In this document: piece after piece, positions 34,373 to 43,750 of the stretch
Layout: the number at the start of each line of letters is the position of its first letter
Numbering within the stretch: position 1 is the first letter of the stretch
From: Paracoccus kondratievae
GTDB lineage: Bacteria > Pseudomonadota > Alphaproteobacteria > Rhodobacterales > Rhodobacteraceae
DNA length: 64,000 nucleotides
Assembly: GCF_009301415.1 (NCBI RefSeq)
Contig: NZ_CP045073.1
Coordinates: forward strand, 1,193,501 to 1,257,500
Direction of reading: 5' to 3'
Notes under the pieces: generated by a model
Told to the model about the DNA's origin: nothing
What the model saw: the letters and a program-made list of their open reading frames with translations, nothing else
The model's database searches: none
Made by a program: the position numbers and the translations under genes

Positions 34373-35734
34373 ATGACCCGGCATCCACTGCCTCAGGGCA
34401 TGACCCGCGCTACTGTCGTCACTGGCACCCATGACGGTTACATGCCGGGCTTTGGCAATGATTTCGAAACCGAGGCGTTGCCGGGCGCATTGCCGCAGGG
34501 TCAGAACAGCCCGCAGAAATGCGCCTATGGACTTTATGCCGAACAGCTTTCCGGCACGGCCTTTACCCGCCCGCATCCCGAGCGGACCTGGTGCTATCGT
34601 ATCCGCCCCTCGGTTCGCCATACCGGGCGTTTCGACCCGATCGAGCTGCCCTATTGGCAGACCGCGCCGAACGTGCTGCCCGATATTGCCAGCCTCGGCC
34701 AGTATCGCTGGGACCCGATTCCGCTGCCGGGTTCGGATCAGGATCTGACCTGGCTGACCGGCATGCGGACCATGACGACGGCGGGGGATGTCAACCTGCA
34801 GGTTGGCATGGCAAGCCATGTCTATCTGGTCACGCGCTCGATGCAGGACGAATATTTCTTTTCCGCCGATGGTGAGTTGCTGGTCGTGCCGCAAGAAGGA
34901 CGGCTGCGCTTTTGCACCGAACTGGGCGTGATCGACGTCGAGCCGAAAGAGATCGCCATCATCCCGCGCGGTCTGATCTTCCGGGTCGAGGTGCTGGAGG
35001 GGCCATGCCGCGGGTTTGTCTGCGAAAACTACGGCCAGACCTTTACCCTGCCGAACCGCGGGCCAATCGGTGCGAACTGCCTTGCCAATCCGCGCGACTT
35101 TAAATGCCCTGTCGCGGCTTTCGAGGATCGGGAAACCCGTTCGCGACTGGTGGTCAAATGGTGTGGCCGCTTCCATGAAACCTGGATTGACCACAGCCCG
35201 CTGGACGTTGTCGCCTGGCATGGCAATTACTGCCCTTACAAATACGACCTGCGCAGCTATTCCCCGGTCGGTGCTATCCTGTTCGACCATCCTGACCCGT
35301 CGATTTTCACCGTGCTGACCGCGCCTTCGGGGCAAGAGGGGGTGGCCAACATCGACTTCGTGTTGTTCCGCGAACGTTGGATGGTGGCCGAACACAGCTT
35401 CCGCCCGCCGTGGTACCACCGCAACATCATGTCCGAGCTGATGGGCAATATCTACGGCATCTATGACGCCAAGCCTCAGGGCTTTGCCCCGGGCGGGATC
35501 AGCCTGCATAACTGCATGTTGCCCCATGGCCCTGACCGCGACGCGTTCGAGGGGGCCAGCAATGCCGAACTGAAACCCGAAAAGCTGGACAACACCATGT
35601 CCTTTATGTTCGAGACCCGCTTTCCGCAGCATCTGACCGCATTCGCCGCGAACGAAGCGCCGCTGCAACAGGAATATATCGAGGTCTGGCAACAGCTTGA
35701 AAAGAAATTCGACGGTACGCCCGGCATCAAGTGA
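34373..35734 (+). CDS. hmgA: Homogentisate 1,2-dioxygenase
   Basis: The 453-residue protein matches HmgA in length and motifs: [20 protein letters not shown] at the start, then [20 protein letters not shown], and [19 protein letters not shown], whose His is an iron ligand. The enzyme opens homogentisate to maleylacetoacetate with O2 and Fe(II) in tyrosine, phenylalanine and phenylacetate breakdown. It starts at ATG 34373 after GGGAGGAG. It is the first gene of the operon hmgA-fahA-maiA, with the MarR repressor divergent. Confidence 0.97.
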   Translation: MTRHPLPQGMTRATVVTGTHDGYMPGFGNDFETEALPGALPQGQNSPQKCAYGLYAEQLSGTAFTRPHPERTWCYRIRPSVRHTGRFDPIELPYWQTAPNVLPDIASLGQYRWDPIPLPGSDQDLTWLTGMRTMTTAGDVNLQVGMASHVYLVTRSMQDEYFFSADGELLVVPQEGRLRFCTELGVIDVEPKEIAIIPRGLIFRVEVLEGPCRGFVCENYGQTFTLPNRGPIGANCLANPRDFKCPVAAFEDRETRSRLVVKWCGRFHETWIDHSPLDVVAWHGNYCPYKYDLRSYSPVGAILFDHPDPSIFTVLTAPSGQEGVANIDFVLFRERWMVAEHSFRPPWYHRNIMSELMGNIYGIYDAKPQGFAPGGISLHNCMLPHGPDRDAFEGASNAELKPEKLDNTMSFMFETRFPQHLTAFAANEAPLQQEYIEVWQQLEKKFDGTPGIK

Positions 35735-35775
35735 CGCCGTCGCGGCAATCGGAAAATCATAGAAGGAGGCCGGAT

Positions 35776-36981
35776 TTGGCTTTGCTGCGGTCCTGGGTGG
35801 AAAGCGCCAACGGGGCGGATTGCCCCTTTCCTCTAAACAACCTGCCTTATGGCGTATTTTCAACCACCGGCACTGCGCCGCGCTGCGGGGCGGCTATTGG
35901 CGATATGATCGTCGATCTGGCTGCCTGCGAGGCGCTGGGGCTGCTGGATGCGGGGGGAACATTCTCGCAGCCGCAGCTTAACGGGTTCATGGCGCTGGGG
36001 CGGGCCGAATGGGACAGGGTGCGGGCGCGTCTGACCGAACTTCTGGCCGAAAACTCGGGCACTCAGCTGCCCTTGGTCCCAATGGCCAAGGCACAGATGC
36101 ATCTGCCGATCCGTGTGACCGGGTTCACCGATTTCTACGCCTCGAAAAACCATGCCTTCAATGTCGGGGTGCTGTTTCGCGGTCCTGAAAATGCCTTGCC
36201 GCCGCAATGGACGCATATGCCCATCGGCTATAACGGCCGGGCCTCTTCGGTCGTGGTCTCGGGAACGCCGATCCGGCGGCCGATGGGACAGATTCGCGGA
36301 GAGGCGGGCCCGGATTGGGCGCCGTGCAGGCGGCTGGACCTTGAGCTTGAACTGGGCGCCATCGTCGGTGCGGACAGCACCATGGGCGAACGGGTCAGCG
36401 TCGAAAAAGCAGAAGCGATGATCTTTGGCTATGTCCTGCTAAACGACTGGTCGGCGCGGGATATTCAAGCTTGGGAATACCAGCCGCTTGGTCCGTTTCA
36501 GGCCAAGGCGCTTGGTACGACCATCGGGGCATGGGTGGTGACGCAGGCAGCGCTGGAGCCGTTCCGCAGTCCCGGGGCCGAGCGGGTGAACCCGCTGCTG
36601 CCCTATCTGCAAGAGGCCCGGCCGGGGTTTTATGACCTGCAGGTCGGCTGGACCATGAACGGGCAGGTGATGGGGCGGACGAATTACAACGTCATGTATT
36701 ATTCCAGCGCCCAACAGCTTGCCCATCACAGCAGCTCGGGCTGTCCGCTGCGGGTGGGGGACCTTCTTGGCTCGGGTACGATCTCGGGGCCAACCCGGGA
36801 CGCAACCGGGGCGCTTCTTGAGATGACCGAGGGTGGCAAGACTCCGGTCATGGTCAACGGTGCGCCGCGCACTTTCATTGAGGACGGGGATGAGATTGAC
36901 CTCTTTGCCCATGCCCGGGGCGACGGCTATTGCATCGGCTTTGGCCCGTGCACAGGCAAGATCCTGCCTGCGAAACCATGA
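35776..36981 (+). CDS. fahA: Fumarylacetoacetase
   Basis: The 401-residue protein starts at TTG 35776 (LALLRSWVESANGADCPFPL), eight bases after AAGGAGG; the in-frame ATG at 35731 lies inside hmgA. FTDFYASKNHAFNVGVLFRG has the catalytic and metal-binding residues, with LDLELELGAIVG and LLNDWSARDIQAWEYQPLGP following. The enzyme splits fumarylacetoacetate into fumarate and acetoacetate. The next gene starts on its stop codon (ATGA). Confidence 0.95.
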   Translation: MALLRSWVESANGADCPFPLNNLPYGVFSTTGTAPRCGAAIGDMIVDLAACEALGLLDAGGTFSQPQLNGFMALGRAEWDRVRARLTELLAENSGTQLPLVPMAKAQMHLPIRVTGFTDFYASKNHAFNVGVLFRGPENALPPQWTHMPIGYNGRASSVVVSGTPIRRPMGQIRGEAGPDWAPCRRLDLELELGAIVGADSTMGERVSVEKAEAMIFGYVLLNDWSARDIQAWEYQPLGPFQAKALGTTIGAWVVTQAALEPFRSPGAERVNPLLPYLQEARPGFYDLQVGWTMNGQVMGRTNYNVMYYSSAQQLAHHSSSGCPLRVGDLLGSGTISGPTRDATGALLEMTEGGKTPVMVNGAPRTFIEDGDEIDLFAHARGDGYCIGFGPCTGKILPAKP

Positions 36982-37634
36982 GCGTCGTACTCTATGATTA
37001 CTGGCGCTCATCCGCATCCTGCAGGGTGCGGATTGCGCTGGCGCTGAAGGGCATCGCCTATCAGCGGGTGCCGGTCGATCTGCTTTCCGGTGCGCAGCGG
37101 GACGCTGAACATCTGGCGCGGAACCCGCAAGGGTTGGTGCCGGTGCTTGAAACAGATGGGCTGCGCCTGACGCAATCACTGGCGATCCTTGAATATCTTG
37201 AGGAAACCCGGCCTGAGCCGCCCTTGCTGCCCCAAGACGCCAAGGCGCGGGCACATGTTCGGGCATTGGCGCTTGCCGTGGCCTGCGAGATTCACCCCAT
37301 TTCGAACCTTGGAGTTCTGGCGCGCGTCGGGGATCTGGCCGGACCCGGGGCACGTGCCGCATGGAACCGTGATAACATTGCCCGCGGCCTTGAAACGATT
37401 GAGCGCTTGCTGGACCATCCGGGTTTTACCGGGCGTTTCTGCTATGGCGATCAACCGGGGATGGCCGATTGTGTGCTGATCCCGCAGCTATATAACGCCA
37501 GCCGCTGGGGGGTAGAGTTTCAGCATCTCTCGCGCGTTGATGCGGTTTTGGCGGCATGTTCGGCATTGGAGGCGTTTCAGGTCGCCATGCCTGAAAAGGC
37601 CCGGCAACAGGAGGTCTGCACCTCCGCTATCTGA
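36978..37634 (+). CDS. maiA: Maleylacetoacetate isomerase (zeta-class glutathione transferase)
   Basis: The 218-residue protein starts at ATG 36978, overlapping the fahA stop by four bases. YDYWRSSASCRVRIALALKG has the SSxxCxVRIAL motif with the catalytic Ser and Cys of zeta-class enzymes, and QSLAILEYLEE is the glutathione-site helix. The enzyme converts maleylacetoacetate to fumarylacetoacetate, linking hmgA and fahA. No further catabolic gene follows in this direction. Confidence 0.95.
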   Translation: MSVVLYDYWRSSASCRVRIALALKGIAYQRVPVDLLSGAQRDAEHLARNPQGLVPVLETDGLRLTQSLAILEYLEETRPEPPLLPQDAKARAHVRALALAVACEIHPISNLGVLARVGDLAGPGARAAWNRDNIARGLETIERLLDHPGFTGRFCYGDQPGMADCVLIPQLYNASRWGVEFQHLSRVDAVLAACSALEAFQVAMPEKARQQEVCTSAI

Positions 37635-38101
37635 CGCTTCACGGGCACTGCTGCGGTGCGGCTACGGGCCGTATGCCCCGTTTGTCGCCCCGGAAGATTG
37701 GCCTGATGAGGGGGGTAGGATACCCATGCCGGATGATGACGGCGCCGGGATCTCATCCGGCAATGCCAGGCTTCTGTGCGGCGCGGCTGGCACCTTCTCT
37801 TGAAGAGCAGGTAAGAGATCCGCAACCTCAATCACCGTCGGGCGGGGCATCGGTGTTTCCGGCGGCCCAGGCCGATGCTCGCATGGAACAGGACCTGGCG
37901 CGCTCATCAGCGTGATCCGGAAAATTGAATCAATAACAAGATGATGAGCTGCAGGCTTATGCCTGTCCGGATGCCGGACAGCGCGAGTGACCCCCTCGCA
38001 GAAAGTTCATTCATTGTGGGATATCAGGTTGCGTGCCAAGCTCGTCTCCCTCGTGGAGATGCGCCTGAATCACAGGTCGCAGAACAGCGGAGCCCCTTTC
38101 A
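37635..38101. other. 467-base stretch without an intact gene; possible transposase scrap
   Basis: No open frame here has a ribosome binding site or a recognisable domain. On the minus strand at about 38092-38003 the reading VLRPVIQAHLHEGDELGTQP resembles the DDE region of ISXO2/IS1595-type transposases. It is followed by a stop, and nothing else of such an element is visible. The match is weak. The region separates the homogentisate operon from the MFS gene and may be another insertion scar. Confidence 0.3.
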
Positions 38102-39427
38102 TCAACACGGCCTGAAGGTGTGGATATCGACACGTCGCGCGCCAAAACCCCTGTCGCTGCTGTTCAACAGCATCGGAAAAACCGTGCGGGGAGAACGGCG
38201 GGAGGGATCGGACATCCGTGCGGCTGGTGGCATGTCATAAGCAGCGATTGCGCCCCCCAGCATCGGTCCGCAAAGTGCTCCGATCCGCGAAAAGCTTAGC
38301 GCCCAACCCGTCCCAGCCGCACGGATGTCCGGGTCCAGACGCTGTGCGAGGAATCCGGTCAAAATCAGCGAGGCCGCAACGGTGCCGAACCCAGCGAGGG
38401 CGACGAAGATATAGTTCACCACCAACGAATTCTGAAAGCTCAGGGCGAGGATGCCAAGCGCCCCCGCGCCATAGGACAGCGCCACCACCCGCCGTACACC
38501 GAAGCGGTCGGCAAGCTTACCCAGGAAAATTCCACCAATGGCCGAACTAAGGCTGAAGACCGCCAGGAAAAGCAAGCTATTGCCCAGGTCGTACCCGCTT
38601 TTACGCATGATCTGCGGCAACCATTGCCCTAGCCCGTAGACCAGCAGCAATCCGGCAAAAAGCGCTGTCCAGAAACAAGCGGTCTCGAATGCGCGATCCC
38701 GGGCGAATATCCGCGAGATCACCTGAATTACGCCGGGCGCGGCCTCGCGCGTTGCCGGCGCTGCGGGCAGCGGCATGTTCCAGCGCCGCGCGGTTTCTGC
38801 GGCCCGTGCCTTGCGGCCTTGCGAGACCAGCCACTCCAGCGATTCCGGCAAAAAAATAGCAAAGATGGGCAGAAGTATCAGTGGAAAGGCACCGATCATC
38901 AGCATCATCCGCCAGCCGTGTTCCTCGACATTTGCCCGGCTGACCAGTGCGGCTGCGAGGATGCCGGCCGAATAGCCCGAATACATCAGCCCGTAGTTAA
39001 AGCTTTTCCGGCGTTTGGGCGAATACTCGGTGGTCAGTGCGGCGGCGCAGGGGATGATCCCGCCCAGCCCAAGCCCGGCGATGAAACGACTGATGCCGAA
39101 AGTCGTCGGATCAGGCGCACGGGCGCTGGCCACCATGCAACCGGCAAACAGTGCCAGACAGGCAATGAACAGCGGCTTGCGTCCGTAAAGTTCGCTTAGC
39201 GTACCGGCCAGAATTCCGCCAACCAACATGCCCAGTACGGTATAGCTGCCCATTGCGCCCAGTTGCAGTGGCGTCAGCTGCCAGACGGGATCAGAGGCGA
39301 GCGAAGGCAATATCGCGCCCAGAACTCCGACGTCATATCCTTCGGCAAAGATTGCAAGCCAGCATAGAAAGACCACGATATGGCTTTTTGCGATCGAAAT
39401 TTCGGGTGGTGATCCCTGAGGTTTCAT
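38102..39427 (-). CDS. MFS transporter, aromatic acid:H+ symporter type
   Basis: The product has 441 residues with twelve predicted segments in the first 400. DVGVLGAILPSLASDPVWQL near residue 32 and GTLSELYGRKPLFIACLALF (motif A) match the AAHS subfamily, which imports benzoate-type and phenylacetate-type acids. The C terminus after PMLGGAIAAYD loses the usual last membrane helix and reads PPAARMSDPSRRSPRTVFPM instead. A frameshift or recombination near 38220-38230 may have altered the end. Its position between the homogentisate and indolepyruvate genes suggests uptake of an aromatic acid. Confidence 0.8.
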   Translation of the reverse strand: MKPQGSPPEISIAKSHIVVFLCWLAIFAEGYDVGVLGAILPSLASDPVWQLTPLQLGAMGSYTVLGMLVGGILAGTLSELYGRKPLFIACLALFAGCMVASARAPDPTTFGISRFIAGLGLGGIIPCAAALTTEYSPKRRKSFNYGLMYSGYSAGILAAALVSRANVEEHGWRMMLMIGAFPLILLPIFAIFLPESLEWLVSQGRKARAAETARRWNMPLPAAPATREAAPGVIQVISRIFARDRAFETACFWTALFAGLLLVYGLGQWLPQIMRKSGYDLGNSLLFLAVFSLSSAIGGIFLGKLADRFGVRRVVALSYGAGALGILALSFQNSLVVNYIFVALAGFGTVAASLILTGFLAQRLDPDIRAAGTGWALSFSRIGALCGPMLGGAIAAYDMPPAARMSDPSRRSPRTVFPMLLNSSDRGFGARRVDIHTFRPC

Positions 39428-39512
39428 CAGCTTCCCTGTCGCATATTTGTTTAATGTTTAGATATTTCAGATTTAAAATATGTGGCGGCCCAGACCCTTA
39501 CCTGCGCGCCAC

Positions 39513-41075
39513 TCAACCCGGTTTGGCAAAAGAGGCAACGGTCGTCAGCGCGCCGTCCAACGCCTTACCTTTTTCATCCGCCAGGGCGGCAGTACGCAGG
39601 CGGCGCATCCAGTCGGCCGCGTCTGCTCGCCCCTCAAGCATCGAAAGGCTGCCCATCACGCGGGCGAATTTCGACAGCCCGCGCATATGCGTATCGGAAT
39701 AACCCTTGATCAGGCGGTAATTGGCCAGCACCTCGGCTGCCAAAGCGCGGTCGGTCCTGGCCAGCCTTAGAACGGTCGTGAACCAGTCGCGGACATGTGC
39801 CATCTCGGTCTCATGGCGTAGCAGCGAGCGCCGCCACGGGCGAAGGGTGGACACCACCCAAAGCGCCAGAAATCCGCCAAGGCTGCTTGAGCGGATGCGG
39901 CGGCCCTTATCGAAATGGCGGGTATAAAAGGCCGCGGTTCCGGGTTTGTTTTGTAACCAGCGGCCCAGACGGCGTGGCAGGGTGGTGGTGAACTCTTCGA
40001 AACGCGGGTGAAAATACTCTGTCAGTCGCAAAAGCTGGGCGTCTGTGGTGCCAATCTCGGCCCGGATGCGGCGAAAGCGTGAAGAACGGGTTTTCAGATC
40101 AGCGACCCGCAAGATGTCATCATAGCATAACGCCCGCGCGCAGTATTTAGCCGCAGCGATTGTAATGTCAAAAGGGGCGTGATCAAGTGTGTGGATCTGC
40201 TTGATCATGTCGAGATACTCGGCACCATAGGCGATGTCCTGATAATCGACGACCTTTTGCAGGCCGAGCCTGGCCATCTCTTGCACCTCGGTCGGCAAGG
40301 TGTGCAGACGGGCTTCAAGTGCCTGCCAGGGCTTTTTCAGCTTTGCAGGCACCGCCAGCGCCGGTTTTGCCTTGTCCTCGGCCAGCGGCTGAGGCGGCGG
40401 CGCTGCGCCTGTCGCGCAGTCATAGGCCCGGCGGAACCCGCGTAGCGACGCCTCGGCCGTCTTGCCCGAACGACGGATCACCTCTTCGTAGCTTTCACGC
40501 GGGAAAGGCAATGCGTTCGAGCCTGCCAACGCTCCCAGCAGCGTGGCTGAAATCACGGTCCCGCTTTCCTTGGCCAAGGCCTCAAGGTCGAAGGCGACGA
40601 CATGATCGGCAGCAATGCCCATGGCCTTGATCACGGCGCTGCTGTCGGTTCGACCATCGCCCGGTGCAATCTTTTCCGACACTGCCGGAATGCGGTGGGT
40701 CGAGGCGATCAGCGTGGTTCGGCCCGGCGTTACAAAGCCGCGCATCACGGCCCGCCCGGCTTCGACCAGTTCCGAGGCCATCAGGATATCCACATCGCCT
40801 GGCGCCGGGGACAGCGCAAAGACCGGTTGGCGGCCCGTATCGCGGCACATCTCGACATAATAGATGGTCGCGCCGGTGCGTTGCGCCACGCCTGCCACCG
40901 AGGTGGATTGTGCAAGCCAGCCGTTCTCTTCGGCTACTTCCACGATCCAGTTGGTCAGCACGCCGCCGCCCTGACCCCCAACCGCCAGAGCGGCCAGGGT
41001 AATGATCCCCTCTCCGTCGGGACCGGGCGAACGGCGGGCGATGCGCGGAGCTGGCTTGCCGGTTTGGATATTCAT
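39513..41075 (-). CDS. iorB: Indolepyruvate ferredoxin oxidoreductase beta subunit with C-terminal DUF6537-like domain
   Basis: From MNIQTGKPAPRIARRSPGPD (41075) the product has 520 residues. The first 200 or so are the gamma-type pyruvate oxidoreductase domain (GGQGGGVLTNWIVEVAEENG, SVAGVAQRTGATIYYVEM). The remaining 300 form the extra helical domain usual in proteobacterial IorB, including LGLQKVVDYQDIAYGAEYLD and FARVMGSLSMLEGRADAADW. The enzyme decarboxylates aryl pyruvates to aryl-acetyl-CoA. The gene is intact, but its alpha partner upstream has lost its N-terminal half, so activity is doubtful. The symbol is the same as that of the unrelated isoquinoline enzyme at 13136. Confidence 0.88.
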   Translation of the reverse strand: MNIQTGKPAPRIARRSPGPDGEGIITLAALAVGGQGGGVLTNWIVEVAEENGWLAQSTSVAGVAQRTGATIYYVEMCRDTGRQPVFALSPAPGDVDILMASELVEAGRAVMRGFVTPGRTTLIASTHRIPAVSEKIAPGDGRTDSSAVIKAMGIAADHVVAFDLEALAKESGTVISATLLGALAGSNALPFPRESYEEVIRRSGKTAEASLRGFRRAYDCATGAAPPPQPLAEDKAKPALAVPAKLKKPWQALEARLHTLPTEVQEMARLGLQKVVDYQDIAYGAEYLDMIKQIHTLDHAPFDITIAAAKYCARALCYDDILRVADLKTRSSRFRRIRAEIGTTDAQLLRLTEYFHPRFEEFTTTLPRRLGRWLQNKPGTAAFYTRHFDKGRRIRSSSLGGFLALWVVSTLRPWRRSLLRHETEMAHVRDWFTTVLRLARTDRALAAEVLANYRLIKGYSDTHMRGLSKFARVMGSLSMLEGRADAADWMRRLRTAALADEKGKALDGALTTVASFAKPG

Positions 41076-41083
41076 GGCGGGCC

Positions 41084-42357
41084 TCATTGAAAGACGATGC
41101 GGCGGGCTTCGCGGCGCGCTTGCAGCCGGGTGATGATGCGCTGCGCGAAACGTGCCAGCCGCGATTCGCCGCGCGTGGGGTTCGAGACCAGCTCGGCCTG
41201 CCAGAAGCTTGGGCAAAGCACGGCTGCATCAGCGACCTCGCCGCAGTTGCCGCAGCCGACACAGCTTTGGTCGATGCTGGCTACGGGGTCATCGCGCAGG
41301 GGATCGCCCGTGTCCTTGACTGACAGCGACGGACAGCCCGACAACCGCATGCAGGCGTGATCACCGGTGCAAATGTCCTCATCCACGCCAAAGCGGGGCT
41401 TTACCACACGCTTGCCGTCCTTTGCTGCCCGGGCCAGCAAGGGCTTTTCGCGGCGCTGCTTGTTCAACATGCATTCCGACGAGGCGATGATGACCTTTGG
41501 CCCTTCGGCATCCGAGGCGAGCGCCTCTTTCATCGTGTCGCGCATCAGGGTCACGTCATAGGTGCGGTCGATCTGGCGCACCCAGTTGACACCCATGCCC
41601 TTTACGGCGTCGATGATGGGGTTTTGCGTCGTTTTGGTCGGGTTGTCAGCGCGCGAGGACAGGATATCCTGCCCGCCCGTGGCCGATGAGTAGAAATTGT
41701 CCACGATGACGATCACGCCGTCATTCTTGTTAAAGACCGCGTTTCCGATCGAAGAGGTCAGGCCGTTGTGCCAGAAACCGCCGTCGCCCACGAAAGAGAT
41801 TGAGCGTTTGCCCTTTGGGTCCTTGTTGCGCAGGGCTGCCGCCGAGGCCGGGCCAAGGCCATAACCCATGGTCGTGGCCCCGATGTCAAAGGGCGGCATG
41901 ATCGAGAACAGGTGGCAGCCGATATCGGACGAGATATGGTGCGGCCCCAACTCTTCTTGCACGAGCTTGGTGGCGGCAAAGATCGGGCGCTCGGGACAGC
42001 CGGTGCAGAAGCCGGGTGGCCGTGAGGGCAGCTTGGCCGAGATATCCGGGATCGGTGTTGCCGGCTCATTCACCGCCTGTTTGGCGACAGGCAGCAGCTC
42101 GGGGGCATGGGTCTCAAGAAACAGCCCCAGCGCATCGACCAGCACCTGACCGTTATATTCACCCCCCATCGGCAGCATCCCCTTGCCCTGCAAGGTGACC
42201 CGGGCGCCGGCCTTGTAGAGCATGTGACCGATAGCCTGTTCGATGAAATTGGGCTGGCCTTCCTCGACGATCAGAACGGCATCTTTGCCTTCGCAAAAAT
42301 CGAGGATCTGGCCTTCGACCAGCGGATAGACCGCGTTCAGGCACAACATGTCGACGG
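41084..42357 (-). pseudogene. iorA: Indolepyruvate ferredoxin oxidoreductase alpha subunit, N-terminal half lost
   Basis: About 420 C-terminal residues remain from VDMLCLNAVYPLVEGQILDF (about 42357) onward. The TPP-binding domain is present (GCHLFSIMPPFDIGATTMGY, GDGGFWHNGLTSSIGNAV), as is the end with Cys-rich ferredoxin-type segments (CTGDHACMRLSGCPSL, CVGCGNC). A normal alpha subunit has about 700 residues; the pyrimidine-binding N-terminal domain is missing. At about 42350-42360 the sequence passes straight into an inverted sugar-permease fragment. An open frame continues to 42550 but is antisense to that fragment. The enzyme is therefore almost certainly inactive. Confidence 0.85.
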
Positions 42358-42563
42358 AACTGACCGCCATCACCGCTGTGGTGATCGGAGGAGCCCTGCT
42401 GACAGGCGGAGCGGGCCATGTCTTTGGCACGCTGGTCGGTGTGCTGACCATGGGGCTGATCCAGACTTGCATCGTCTTTGACGGCACGCTGTCGAGCTGG
42501 TGGACCAAGATCGTCGTCGGTATCCTGAGCTGGTCTTTATCCTGCGGCAAAAGGGCTTGCTGA
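42357..42563 (+). pseudogene. C-terminal fragment of a sugar ABC transporter permease (YjfF/RbsC type)
   Basis: ELTAITAVVIGGALLTGGAG, HVFGTLVGVLTMGLIQT and FDGTLSSWWTKIVVGIL form the conserved last two membrane segments of ribose- or galactofuranose-type permeases. The last residues (SWSLSCGKRAC) are shifted relative to the usual LFLFILLQKGL ending, indicating a one-base change near 42530. The fragment faces iorA and marks an inversion or recombination breakpoint. Confidence 0.7.
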
Positions 42564-42606
42564 ACCTGTAGTGATCGCGGCTTGCCGCCCGGAGATGAGG
42601 CAAGTG

Positions 42607-43548
42607 CTAGGGGTGGCGGTCGCTGTCCTGCGCCGCCTGCTCTTTGCTGACCAGCTCGCGGATGACCGACAGGAAACCTTCCAGCGTTGGTGAGGGGTCG
42701 TCCTGACGATAGATGGCGTAAAGCGGAATTCGGGGCGCCGAGATAATGTCGCGGAATACCACGTTCTGAGGGGCAAGCGATGCCATGCTGGCCGGTAACA
42801 GGGCCACCCCCATGTTCGCGGCGACAAGGCTGAGCAGCGACTGCACCTCAAGCACCTGCTGGCGGATCTGCGGTGCAAACCCTGCCTTGACGCAGCATTG
42901 GTAAAGATAGTCGGCAAAATGCGACTGTCGCAGACCGAACATGACAAAGGGTTGCTCTTTCAGTTCGGTCAACGCCATCGCCTCGCGTTCGGTCAACGGG
43001 TGGGTTCGGGGCAGGGCGATCATCAGCTTTTCCTGCTGAATCAACTCGCGATGCAGACCTTCGCGGGCGGGGGGCATGCGGAACAGGCAGATATCGATCC
43101 GCCGTTCAAGCAAGCCCTCGATCTGGCGTGCCGGTGTCAGTTCGTGCAGGCGCCACTCAACCTCCGGATGGCGCTCACGAAAGGTTTCCAGTGCGGCAGG
43201 CACCACGCCGACCAGGGATGAACTGATGACACCAATCTCCAGCCGTCCGATCTGGCCGCTTGCAGTACGGCGGGCGGTCGTAACTGCCTTTTCCAGCTGC
43301 TGAAAGACCAGCGGCGCCTGTTCAAGAAACGCATGTCCGGCGGGGGTCAGCTCGACATGGTGATGGCTGCGCAAAAACAGCGCGGCGCCCAGGTCGGCCT
43401 CCAGCTGGCGAATCTGCTGGCTTAGCGGTGGTTGGGACATGTTCAGACGTGCGGCAGCACGGCCGAAATGCAGTTCCTCGGCCAGCACGAGAAAGTAGCG
43501 CAGTGTGCGCAGGTTGAAGGGACGCAGATCGGCAAGGTCCATATTCAA
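42607..43548 (-). CDS. LysR-family regulator of the amidohydrolase/UbiD locus
   Basis: The 313-residue protein starts at MNMDLADLRPFNLRTLRYFL. The helix-turn-helix (FLVLAEELHFGRAAARLNMS, QPPLSQQIRQLEADLGAALF) resembles the BenM/CatM branch, which senses aromatic intermediates, and the effector domain follows. It is divergent from the tandem amidohydrolase genes, with a CATCACAT/ATGTGATG dyad in the gap. It most likely activates that operon in the presence of the pathway substrate. Confidence 0.9.
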   Translation of the reverse strand: MNMDLADLRPFNLRTLRYFLVLAEELHFGRAAARLNMSQPPLSQQIRQLEADLGAALFLRSHHHVELTPAGHAFLEQAPLVFQQLEKAVTTARRTASGQIGRLEIGVISSSLVGVVPAALETFRERHPEVEWRLHELTPARQIEGLLERRIDICLFRMPPAREGLHRELIQQEKLMIALPRTHPLTEREAMALTELKEQPFVMFGLRQSHFADYLYQCCVKAGFAPQIRQQVLEVQSLLSLVAANMGVALLPASMASLAPQNVVFRDIISAPRIPLYAIYRQDDPSPTLEGFLSVIRELVSKEQAAQDSDRHP

Positions 43549-43558
43549 AACATCTCAC

Positions 43559-43599
43559 CATCACATGAAAGCGATATTATACGAATGGGTGATGTGATG
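43559..43599. promoter_or_regulatory. LysR-type dyad between the regulator and the amidohydrolase operon
   Basis: CATCACAT (43559-43566) and ATGTGATG (43592-43599) are perfectly complementary across 25 bases. Between them lies ATATTATACG, a possible -10 element. The dyad starts about ten bases upstream of the LysR start, a common place for an autoregulated LysR site. Confidence 0.5.
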
Positions 43600-43750
43600 C
43601 CAACCTTGGCCTGAAGGAAATCGCCACTGTCGGGAAAAGTTGTTCGGCGCAAGTCAGGCGCGGGCGCTGCAAGCGGTCCGTCATGGGATGGGCACGGCGG
43701 TTTTCTTGTCCATCGGCCCCACAGCGGAGCCGAGCAGAAGGAGACCAAGC

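Noticed and set aside
34304..35863. 519-residue minus-strand frame opposite hmgA
   Set aside because: hmgA is certain on the plus strand; the antisense frame has no recognised domain.
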